Positions 55,131 through 64,000 of a DNA stretch of 64,000 bases are shown here, piece after piece. Made by a program: the position numbers and the translations under genes. Every line of letters starts with the position of its first letter. Position 1 is the first letter of the stretch. The stretch comes from Strongylocentrotus purpuratus (lineage: Eukaryota; Echinodermata; Echinoidea; Camarodonta; Strongylocentrotidae): contig NW_022145605.1 of the NCBI RefSeq assembly GCF_000002235.5, positions 34,233,078-34,297,077 of the forward strand. The letters run 5' to 3'. The notes beneath the pieces were generated by a model. It was not told where the DNA came from, searched no databases, and saw only the letters and a list, made by a program, of their open reading frames with translations.

Positions 55131-55239
55131 AGGTACCTGAACAACCAAAACCTAACAGTTTCCAAATGAGAAACGAGGATTTTCCTTTATTTTCTTCCGA
55201 CATGTAACAGAGTCATTCAGCCTCTCTCTAAGGTGCTTC

Positions 55240-55500
55240 TGAAGCATGGAAGAATCCACATCAACTCGTAGCACACACCATCGCAATTTGTGTACGAACC
55301 AAACTACAAACTAAGAACATCAGAACAATACCGGTCCCTATGGGCATCGACTGATTGCAAACCCAACAACTAACTTCACACGCCATTACAGTTTGTCTAT
55401 GTTTTTCCACATCAGGGTCGAACCAAATGGCAAAGACCTTCTTATTCTTAACAGCTTGAATCTTCCCAACAGCGGCTGTCCCCACTATATGTGGCTTTGG
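55240..55500 (-). other. Unassigned frame in the mosaic
   Basis: An open stretch reading AVGKIQAVKNKKVFAIWFDP and DVEKHRQTVMACEVSCWVC. No family recognised. A poly-G run follows at about 55500-55510. Confidence 0.3.
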
Positions 55501-55582
55501 GGGGGGGGGGCGTCAACAAACTAGTTCCAGGACATTACCACAGACTTTTATTCTCACTGACTGTGGGGTCTTTGTTAATCTT

Positions 55583-55978
55583 TGTCTCATCTTGTTTGCC
55601 ATTCCATTAATCCCTTCTGGATATATCTTGATGATCTGTGCTGGTCTTGATGATCTGTCGCTTCACAGCCTCGGAGTAGTGAAGCGGCTGAGCGTTTCAC
55701 GGGATATTCCTCCCACAACTTGAATAGTCGAGCCTGACTGGTTCTGTAGGCCTTCCTCTGCACCCTGACGAGACGCCTCTCTGACAGAAGTCGCACCTGC
55801 AGGGTGACGACAAACCGTGCCTCCTTGTGCATCTCTGCAGCTAGTCGGTAGATTCCAAGGCGCTGACCCAGGCAGCTGTTTATTCGGTTAGTACGCACTG
55901 CTTTGCCGTAGACAGACCACTGAGCCAACTGGAATGGTCCGTTGATCCACTGAGTCTCAATGTACAAGAAGAACTGAA
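55583..55978 (-). pseudogene. MULE transposase C-terminal fragment, copy 2
   Basis: Reads ETQWINGPFQLAQWSVYGKA, VRTNRINSCLGQRLGIYRLA, AEMHKEARFVVTLQVRLLSE and LFKLWEEYPVKRSAASLLRG to a stop. Compared with copy 1 it lacks eight codons covering NDVEGWHH, an in-frame loss. It is otherwise the better copy. Its likely partner exons are at 57289-58230. Confidence 0.65.
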
Positions 55979-56201
55979 ATTTGAATTTAGAAAGAAAAAG
56001 CAACATAGATTTATTATATTATACATTAATCTGTACAATTTCAATTAGTGTTGCTAGTTTGGATGCTGCTAATGATAATGTATGTTCCTATTTGCTGTAA
56101 GAAAATGAAATGAAAAATTTCAGCATAATACACTGCATAGAAACCTAATTACAATACACTGACTCACAAGTACATTCATATAGCTTCCGTATCCTTTATA
56201 A

Positions 56202-57149
56202 TAGTGCTGTAAGTCAGACGCTATGTTCGTGTTCGGTTCGGTTCGGCAGAGTTCGGCAATTTTTCACCCGAACTTGGTTCGGTTCGGGGTTCGGTAATAT
56301 AATAGCAAGCAGCGTTATAGCCACGGCGGTCGGCACTGGGCGGGCCAGCCGGCCTGCCGGGCCCGACCAGCACGGAGGACTTCTGCACACTGCTTCCGAC
56401 CAGCACGAATTTCACATTGAAAAACTGCTCTAAACGTAATTATTTGTGAAGAAAAATACTACTTACATTCGTATTTCCGTCTTGAATCGTGTTTTATTTT
56501 CAATTTTAAAAGAATCATGTTTTCAATTTGTCAATAAATGATATTTTTTAAAGATTTTCCGAGACGGTTGTTGTCTAATGTTAGAGTCATGAAAGCTGCC
56601 ATCTTGAATAGAGACTCAGCCAGGCTCGTCAATAACTGTTTTTTAGAAGTTTTTATTTTCAATAGGAAAAATATAAAATCCCTATTTTTCCTAAATAAAT
56701 AAATACCATACTATAATATATATTTATTTCATTATTTATATTGTAAAATTTGTCCAATATTAATTGTTACAATTAAAATATTAATTTTTTGTTGAATGGG
56801 TTTGAGCTGAACTTGTTTTGATCACGCACATGTATTCTTGTTTATGGCTTGCGATCGCGACGTAGCGTGGTCAGGATTTGGGATTTAAATGGCGCCAGTG
56901 AAGTCGCGCCCACCACTGGATAGGCATAAATCACAAAGGCGGAAAATGGAAAAAAAGTAAATATAAAATGAGCAATCATGACATGAAAATTAGGTACAAA
57001 ATGACAAGTTTATTAGCTTGCAAAAACGTTTTTTTATTTTTCTGCCGAACATCCGAACCAGGCCTTTGCGTTCGGTTCGGTTCGGTTCGGTTCGGAAGTG
57101 CCATGTTCGGCGAACTTCCGTTCGGTTCGGCGGTTCGGCTACAGCACTA
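56202..57149. mobile_element. Non-autonomous hAT element with perfect 8-bp target duplication
   Basis: Terminal inverted repeats TAGTGCTGTA / TACAGCACTA, flanked on both sides by CTTTATAA (56194-56201 and 57150-57157). Inside both ends are runs of TTCGG/GTTCGGTTCGG in inverted orientation (56231-56295 and 57043-57138), which look like transposase-binding subterminal repeats. No transposase frame. A related duplicate at about 57263-57290 shows the uninterrupted sequence. Confidence 0.93.
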
Positions 57150-57157
57150 CTTTATAA

Positions 57158-57262
57158 GCAAATTACCTTCCGGTATCAGATCATCTTGTAGTTGAAATTG
57201 CAGATCTCTTGGCTCATCAGGCCTCATGCCATGTCGCACTCGATTTGCGTTTCGAACCAGCT
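57158..57262 (-). repeat. Duplicated end of the MULE exon
   Basis: AAGCAAATTACCTTCCGGTATCAG-type sequence repeats 57281-57385 (same donor and coding end), a tandem copy of about 114 bp. Confidence 0.7.
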
Positions 57263-57288
57263 GTTTCCGTATCCTTTTTAAGCAAACT

Positions 57289-58230
57289 ACCTTCCGGTAT
57301 CAGATCATCTTGTAGTTGAAAATGCAGATCTCTCGGCTCATCAGGCCTCATGCCTTGTCGCACTCGATTTGCTGTTCGAACCAGCTGGTCTAGTCTAGGA
57401 AGGGATGACGGACCAGCATTCTCTTCTGTCGACCGCACCCCTACCTCCTCCACGATCGCTGCCGCTGGTCTGTATACGTGGGTTAGGGCCGTAGTCCTCA
57501 CCTCCTCCCTCACTTGCACCGCGGCTTGGAGAAGCCCTGGGCGACCTTCATGGCAATGTTGCAAGCAGCCCCTCACCATCTCCTCTCCTCGCTGAATTAC
57601 AGTTGCCTTACAGGTGAGGCTCCGTCCCCTCACAAAACACCTAGTGAAAAATGGGAATAAAAATGACACATGGATAATGACATTTGTCCAGCCTACTATC
57701 AAGTATGAATGGTGGTCAAAAATCAAATTGCAATTGCAACAAACTATTTTTTAAATATTTCAATCAAATGATATTTTAATTTTGTATTTACTTTTTTCTG
57801 ATTGAAATTTGGAAAAAGTGATGATAGTGACAATGAAAATAATAATAAATCCATCAGAGGTATTTTCTGTACAAATATCTTTCAAAATAAACAAGGAAAT
57901 GATGTCTTATGCATTAATTCTAAAATCATTTTGGAAAATTACCGTATGGGAATTGTGAGTAATTGCTAATAAATTTATCAGGGAAGAATAAAAAAAGAAA
58001 TATAAACTCACCTCCAATACACCTTCCCTCTGCACTCTTTACGCTTTACGTACGAGAAGCCCATGCTGTCAACCAGGATGGGCTTCCCACGCTGACTCCC
58101 AGAGTTTTCCAGTTGATAGCGAACAAGGTTGTCCCTCTCCATGTCTACATGAGCCTCCAGGTTTCGTAACGACTCCTCTACCATGGGCTGGGGGATGTCA
58201 AACGTTACATTCAGCAGTGCTGGTTCGTCT
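57289..58230 (-). CDS. FLYWCH zinc finger / MULE transposase N-terminal exons
   Basis: Exon 1 (58013-58230) starts MEEVEDEPALLNVTFDIPQP and ends GFSYVKRKECRGKVYWR. Exon 2 (57289-57641, acceptor TTTTCACTAG) continues CFVRGRSLTCKATVIQ...LQHCHEG. Joined in phase 2 they give a full FLYWCH finger (F-x-Y...YWRC...C-K-A-T...H-x-H), a DNA-binding module found on Mutator-like transposases. Exon 2 goes on with the linker typical of these proteins (RQGMRPDEPRDLHFQLQDDL) to donor GTAGTT. The catalytic DDE core should follow downstream but was not found before the C-terminal piece at 55583-55978, and a hAT element lies between. Probably a decayed transposon gene, though these two exons are clean. Confidence 0.7.
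57732..58000 (-). other. Intron between FLYWCH exons
   Basis: AT-rich, no features. Confidence 0.6.
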
Positions 58231-58730
58231 TCTACTTCCTCCATAGTAAAAAAAAAAAGGATCAAGCCCCCCTCCCCCCAAAAAAATAAACAACAACAAC
58301 AACAACAACAACAAAACATCAACTAAAGATTACATTTGGAGTAATTAAACCAGTCGTGAAATTAACTCAATTATGAGTGAGCACCATCATTGATGTACAG
58401 TGTCTGACTACACATGTAAATACCAATCAGTACATTATATAGGGAAATGATGCACGTCAAGTTAACAAACCAGTAAACAAAAAATACATTCCATTGTTGA
58501 GTTGTATGTGGGCAATTGATGTTTGTATGAACAGGAATTATTGATAACTTCAATTATTGTCTAATTCATGCCTAAATATAGATATTCCACTTTAACTCTT
58601 CAATTTCCAATTCAATCAGTTACCTTGCAATTGCATAATAAATGTCTTTTTACCGTCATTGAAAATCGACAATGAGTTTCTTTGAAAATTATTAATGATT
58701 TTACTTCCCAATGGAATCGATCTTTTGTAA
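58231..58730. other. Upstream of the FLYWCH gene
   Basis: (GTT)n-type microsatellite at about 58289-58316; otherwise nothing recognised. Confidence 0.5.
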
Positions 58731-58735
58731 ATCAC

Positions 58736-60890
58736 TCAACAAGTTGTAATATTAAATTTCCTCTTCATCTTCTTAATCAATTTCAATGAGTCCGTTTGTG
58801 AACTCATTAACAGTTTGGAGTTCCTCTCTTCCTGCTGCAAAGTGGCTTCTTTTGATACCGGCAAAGCTAGAAAAATGGACCGACTGGTGTTGGTGAGACC
58901 GGCAAATATTCTGCCGTCAATACTCCAGGCCTTGACAGCTTTCTTACAGTGCCTGACGGCATGGAAGAGCTTCTGCTTCCTGGCCGTCAAGTCCTCGTTG
59001 ACGTATATACCAGAGCCTAATGACAAATGACTCGCACTAGATCAGTTTCCTTTCTTCGGATCTTTATTCAATGTTCAGTCCAACTAGTGTCGTGACAATG
59101 ACAACTTTGGATCTGTAGCGTAGTCTTGTCGCGGTTTACTAAGAGAAAAGATAACAAATCTTTGTCATAAATAATATGCTCTAGTTAGAACAAAGACTAT
59201 TTGTATGTTTAAAGCAATGAACAACAATATATGTCATCTATTATAATCTGCTTGGAGCATGTCTGTAATAAACTCAAATGGATGCATTAACTTAAATATC
59301 AGAGTAATTAATTTTGTTTCTTCTACTAGCATAACTTGAATCATTCTGAAACTGAACCTTATCCATTCTGAATCACATACATCAAGGCTGTTACATCCTG
59401 GTTGCTTATTAATGAATTCTTTCCACAAACAACTTCATGAACGCTCTTAAATGATAACGTTTGAATTACAAAGGACCTGGGCCCCCTTTCCAGCACTATA
59501 ATTCATTAATGTAGTAAACATATTAAACTGCTCCATTACTATATACCCATACTGGTACATGCAAAACTTATCACAGCTTATTACTTATACTGTAACCCAA
59601 CTGGTAAATATGAACTAAACTAAATGATTACCCCACTGTGCATCTTGCACTTTCTCCAATGAACCATGAATAATTTAACACATGTGCCGCAGCGAACAAG
59701 TCGAAGAAAAATATTACGTTGCTGCACAAGCGGAACATCTAAGCCCCAGTGCTTGCAAAAGTGTAGCGAAGCACATGTGCCACACAACACAACAACACGG
59801 TCCCTTATCCAACCTAATTTACATAAATTAACATATTGACTGCGATTATACTGTAAACTAAAAAAATAATCTATTGCCAATCAATTACTGAATTAAACAC
59901 CAATCTTACAAATCACTGCCAAACTCACAAGTCCTCTCCTCTATAAAGTCTCTCCTATCTCATGCCCACAGAGCTCTAAAATAACACCTCTGACACAGTG
60001 TAAGTCCAGTCCAGCTCTGCTTCAGTTTTATTATCTCAGGCTGTACATGTCCTTCATGCAGATTATATTCAAATATAGCAAAATAGGATTTAAGAATATT
60101 CATAAGGAAAAGGAGAAGAGAACCATTGATAAGGCAGAAGTGGAAATATGCAAATGAGAAGAGAACATACCACCTGTTCTAGCTTCTTTTTTTTTTAGTC
60201 TTGGCATACTATATTATCAATCGTACAATGTATATATTATAAACCATATAAATGCTTCTTGAAGCATACTGAATCATTAATCATAACTGTTTGATCATAT
60301 GCACTCTGTTCACTCCTTGGTCCAACCCCCTCTGCTTAATAGCACACACATTGTAATGCAACCCTGCTAATGCAATGCGATGACCCACATAGCAACACAT
60401 AGCCTTCTGTACATAACGTTGCATTAATCATCCAAAATCAGCTCACAGTTTGCACGTAATTCACAGGAAATAAACAATCGTATGAAACGAGTTCAAACAA
60501 CTAGTTTCCTATATTTGTCAGTAAATCAGTTATCTACAGGAATCATGTATCATAGCTTACCAACTATTTGTTCATGTGGAGCAAAGTCATGAATTCTGTG
60601 GTAACAAACATCAAGTCTGATGCCTTTGTCTAGGCTTTCTGTTGCACAAATTTTCTTAACGCCACCGATGGCGCTATACAAGTTTCATGCCGCTACAAGA
60701 GCCCTTGAGCTTCATCCTCGCTCCAATGAAAAGGGCTCTGGTACGATATGATGTAAACTTTACAATGATAGACCGATCTGGCTTGTCACCATCAGCTGGC
60801 TTGGTACCCGGTCCAAGGCGATGGGTGCAGTCAATGTCAGCTTGGGTCAGTTTATTTGGAGAGCCCGCAGAAAACCCGTCCTTTCCTCCC
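58736..60890 (-). pseudogene. LINE ORF1 split by a 1.68-kb insertion
   Basis: The upstream part (60698-60890) reads TKLTQADIDCTHRLGPGTKP, DRSIIVKFTSYRTRALFIGA, RMKLKGS. The downstream part (58736-59017) reads GSGIYVNEDLTARKQKLFHA and VRHCKKAVKAWSIDGRIFAG. GGCTCT is present at both joins, and the reading frame continues exactly if the insert and one GGCTCT are set aside. This is the RRM-type ORF1 domain of non-LTR retrotransposons, which binds RNA. No reverse transcriptase is present nearby. Confidence 0.75.
59018..60697. mobile_element. Insertion in LINE ORF1, family unknown
   Basis: 1,680 bp between 6-bp target duplications AGAGCC (59012-59017 and 60698-60703). No terminal inverted repeat and no coding frame of note. 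It contains the 61-bp repeat at 59088-59150 whose inverse is at 51189-51249. AT-rich body. Confidence 0.65.
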
Positions 60891-60989
60891 CTCCTCTCAT
60901 TTATTTTTGCAGTAACATGTTCATCTTCAACTGTTTCTTTGCTTCTCCCAAGGGCATCACAAACTATCTTTCAAACATGTATGGCAATT

Positions 60990-61345
60990 CTAAAGGCAAA
61001 CCATACCTTCGTAAAAAAAAGCACTGAAGTTCATCTCCACATTACATTTTTTCACAATCTGTGTGATTATCGTACGTGAAAGGCCGCAGTAGATGGATTC
61101 TGAATCACTGGAAAGTAGCTTTTCTCTGTAGTCCTTGAGGCTCCAAAGACCTCCTTGATAACGCTCCTTCGACACTTATCACCTGCAAGGAAATCCTTCA
61201 TCGATGCCGATGATTCTCTGGCAGGAGCATCTCCTGGGAAGCAAACCGTTACAGCCACACTCTGTTCCCCATCAGGACCCACCCATCCACTTATCTGGAT
61301 GTAATCATCAAGATCTCTTGTTCGGCCACACAAAATATACGCTTG
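60990..61345 (-). other. Unassigned open segments
   Basis: The minus strand reads RTRDLDDYIQISGWVGPDGE, QSVAVTVCFPGDAPARESSA, SMKDFLAG to a donor-like GTGATAAG, and in another frame LKDYREKLLSSDSESIYCGL. No family recognised and no clear join. They may be exons or transposon remains. Confidence 0.3.
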
Positions 61346-61369
61346 ATTGGGCCTAGAAATAGACGATTC

Positions 61370-62123
61370 TCATTCGCTTGCAGTTTCAGTCATTTTGATG
61401 GGATCTATGCCATCCCTGAGTTCATCTGGCAGTGCCTGCAAGACCAGCTTGTACAGTTTGTGGGGTGGCACAAAGCCTCCTCCACCTGTGATAGTTGAGA
61501 GAATTGCATGTACATGTATATCAAGTAGTGTTAATGTGATACAATGTTGATCTTATCAAATTGCAAATGTAAAATGTCCCGGAGGGCTCCTGATCACGGA
61601 AGAAGTCCAACATTTTTTCCCTCATATCTCAGAAGATGTCTTCTGTCTGCAGCTGATCTCTATTCTTCTAAGTTCCCTTTGCATGAGAAGACATTCCATG
61701 GATCAGTCAATTAACTTGTTTCAAAATTAAAAGGAATATGTACTTTTATAAATAAGAATTTAAAAATTCCCAGAATGATAGTCTAATAAAAGGTAGTTCA
61801 TGGTGGTTTCTCATCTTTATACTTCCTTATATTTCTTGTCACTTCCCTACTAGAGCCTTTCTCCTTCAACAGTCTGATTTTATTTGTCTAATTTTTTGAT
61901 AACTTTGTGTTGTACATGTTGCAAAATAAATTAAGAGAAACCTACCAGTTCCATGCAATTGCTGCCTCCTTTGCGTTGCGTATTTCTTGGCCATGGAGGC
62001 CAAGTCCTGCCACTTTTTTCTCAGCTTCGCCCAGGACCTGTCTGGGTGACCCCCTGCTGCCAATTGGTTTCTTTCCACATATTTAAAAGCCAAATTCGGA
62101 ATCATCAATATCATTATGTACAT
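61370..62123 (-). CDS. Myb/SANT-like DNA-binding protein, 3' two exons
   Basis: The first visible exon (61946 to about 62123) reads ERNQLAAGGHPDRSWAKLRK and KWQDLASMAKKYATQRRQQL, the second half of a Myb/SANT-like domain (RTW-x-KLRKKWQDL...). Donor GTAGGT. The next exon (61370-61485, acceptor TATCACAG) reads GGGGFVPPHKLYKLVLQALP and DELRDGIDPIKMTETASE to a stop. The phase-1 join gives GTGGGGFVPPH, matching the TGGG-P stretch that follows this domain in NAIF1-like and transposon-associated nuclear proteins. The first helix lies in an upstream exon not identified. Inferred nuclear DNA binding. Confidence 0.65.
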
Positions 62124-62220
62124 ATTACGAACCCTTGATTATTAATAAGTAAAAAACTAGTCTAATGATCTCACTGAAAAAAATCCTATAAAACAGACAT
62201 GATATAGGAAAGTTCGGTTA

Positions 62221-63585
62221 TCAAATGGCAAGTTGTTCCGGCACTTCCATTATTTCTCCATCGTCACCATACTTGAATCCGACGTAAACCGCAGGCTCTT
62301 CAGGAAATTCCAGTCTTATTCTTGTCGTTGCACATGCTGGCACAACCCTCCGGACTCCTTTCCCCATGTAACCGTGCACTAAGTACGTAAATAATTTGTA
62401 GCTTGCAAACCGATATGATCTGAAACAGAATGGAGAAGAATACAAAAATTGTTCAATACAATTCATTGCAATATAGTTCTAGCTTAGCTATTTTAGCATA
62501 GTTTGCAGCAACAGTATACACATAGATATTTGAATAGGGCTGGTAGTGCTTTAATGCGTGATTGGCAATCATTTAGACCATCATGATTAATTTTCAAGTA
62601 AACTTGAAATAGGCGCTAGTGTAGTTTCGCACCGCCTTGTATAAGGATTTTCAAACATGTACAAATTCACCCTAAATACGGTACACATTAAAGTACGCAC
62701 GCCGTAATGCGCGATGCGACGCGTTGTATGCTCTCGATTTTGGGGATAGATGAGAAAACAACAAGTCTATCAAAATTATTGCTAAAAATTCGGAGAAAAA
62801 TCATTAATTTCTTGTATTTTCATCGTTTCATGAATTCATCAAGAGTATGCATCATTGAGGCAGACAGTGAAAACTTACATTCATTTACTGTATTAAACTG
62901 CGGTGCGTAGCTTAATGTACCATTTGATTTGGTCAAAGGGTGAATATTCACCAACAATTTCTGTCGTAGTTTTCTCAATAAATAATCCTCAATATATAGC
63001 ATCTAATAGAGGTAAGAAACTTTAATCAAAATACTGAATTATATAGCCTTTGAAAACAAAGTGCGTAGCTTAAGGGGAACCCCCTTCATACTCTCTTTCT
63101 CCAGTCACTCAGAGACACTCTGTCACTGAGTTGCAAAGTGAATAATGCCCTGCCACTCGTTTTCAACCAATGCAGTGACGACCACAGTGAATTATTATTA
63201 ACAGCTAGTGAACTTATATATTCTCCAATTCTCCTGGAACATGGCGCCGATGACCCCTTATATCCCGTCGAGCAATGTGGAATACTCGAAGAACTGCTAC
63301 TGTCAGGCAAACTTCACCAAATTCTCGAGCTTCAATAACGCATCCTTCCGGCTGCAGCTCTCGGCAGCACAAACACTCGACAACCGTCGGCATCACCGCG
63401 CAGTTCCCGCACAGACACCAATCGTTGTTCTCCCTCCTGTCTGGGGCTGGCAATGGGTCGGGAGCATCTTCTCGGACGACGTCGACTTCTTGATCAATTG
63501 CTGCTCGCCTCTCCTCCATTTCTGCCAATTCAGCTTCGCTGTATTCTGGATCAAACCCATAGCACACTGGTTCAGACGATGACAT
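62221..63585 (-). CDS. P2X7-type zinc domain protein
   Basis: The start ATG is at 63585. The first exon reads MSSSEPVCYGFDPEYSEAEL, an acidic stretch, then W56-CLCGNC...VMPT..EC-LCC (C57, C59, C62, C71, C73, C74), then FGEVCLTVAVLR. The last exon (62221-62419, acceptor TGTTTCAG) reads SYRFASYKLFTYLVHGYMGK, GVRRVVPACATTRIRLEFPE and YVGFKYGDDG to a stop. This is the cysteine-rich C-terminal ('ballast') domain of P2X7 receptors, which also occurs alone in many invertebrate and fish proteins. No channel part is present. The exact donor of the first exon (near 63240-63260), and whether a middle exon exists, are not settled. Confidence 0.75.
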
Positions 63586-64000
63586 GTCGATCGTATATTG
63601 AAGAAAGTTGTGAAATTCGCGATATTCTTAGTAAGATAGTAAGAAGCTATCTGGATTTTCCGTAGATACAGAAAGCCGAAAGTTGTTTACAAATGTACGA
63701 TGCACGCACGTACGCGTGCGCATTTGACGACAAAACCAATTTAAAAATTACACGAGTTTTGTTTTGTAGACTCTTTTAAAAATTTATTGCAACAGTTTTG
63801 TGAACGTTAATAAATACAAGTTTATTTAATAATTATTTTTAAATTACATATAAGTTTAACAGTGAAAAACAAAATGCTATTAAGCATCTTACAGATCAAT
63901 ATTCCTGTACAAATTCACTGACCAATCAGAATACAATAACGGCCAGCTCGCAAGATACATCACACCACGGTGGGTCAATTCACAAAATGGCGATCCCCAG
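63586..64000. promoter_or_regulatory. Probable promoter region, possibly divergent
   Basis: Lies 5' of the P2X7-type gene. It has a CG-rich patch (ACGTACGCGTGCGCA at about 63708-63722) in otherwise AT-rich DNA. At 63987 a plus-strand ATG in good context (CAAAATGGCGATCCC) is cut by the window end; it may start another gene. Confidence 0.3.

Noticed and set aside
51189-59150. One large DNA transposon bounded by the inverted 61-bp copies
   Set aside because: The lower copy follows an ORF1 fragment and the upper one lies inside a separate 1.68-kb insert with its own target duplication, so they are not the ends of one element.
59620-59880. 86-codon minus-strand frame with several cysteines
   Set aside because: Lies in the unassigned insert, no zinc-finger spacing, no similarity recognised.
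60687-61079. 130-codon plus-strand frame
   Set aside because: Antisense of the LINE ORF1 fragment, which gives the recognisable protein on the minus strand.

Overview
The window looks like genomic DNA from a marine deuterostome, most likely an echinoderm and probably a sea urchin. The case rests on SRCR exons of the type expanded in sea urchins, a one-exon TRIM-like gene, AT-rich and intron-rich layout, and dense small inverted-repeat transposons. No species marker is present, so a hemichordate or cephalochordate is not excluded. There is a 500-base assembly gap at 15082-15581.

Layout. 0-2.1 kb: a one-exon zinc-finger/beta-propeller gene (+). 2.1-15 kb: no gene seen, only simple repeats, hairpin elements and a 2.6-kb repeat block lying between TTGATTGG arrays. 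15-18.3 kb: two exons of a multi-SRCR gene (-), with the intron between them full of small DNA transposons. 18.3-26.8 kb: repeats only, including a TATTCATAA minisatellite, a long foldback and a repeat family built of TGACCTTTGACC units. 26.8-37.5 kb: one large gene (-). 37.7-45.2 kb: a duplicated piece of that gene, a broken HECT ubiquitin-ligase fragment, and a whole-looking Ty3/Gypsy element. 45-50 kb: A-rich DNA and striking palindromes. 50-61 kb: a mosaic of duplicated or broken transposon-type genes (BEN, Ulp1 protease, FLYWCH/MULE transposase, LINE ORF1) with a clean hAT insertion. 61-63.6 kb: two small nuclear-type genes (-), one Myb/SANT-like and one with a P2X7-type zinc domain.

The main result is the 26.8-37.5 kb gene. 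Ten exons on the minus strand splice with matching phases into a protein of about 1,276 residues (1,303 if one doubtful exon is used). In order it carries a KMT5A-like SET methyltransferase domain, about eighteen copies of a 16-residue Ser/Pro repeat, zinc fingers, a tyrosine-recombinase domain with its catalytic boxes present, and a SANT/Myb-like tail. That joins a histone-methyltransferase fold to a Crypton-type recombinase. Each 48-bp unit of the repeat also carries a copy of the 3' splice site used at the start of the exon, so repeat number could be changed by splicing without losing frame.

Most other open frames in the window are by-products of repeats. Splice sites and domains were read by eye; no database search or alignment was run.
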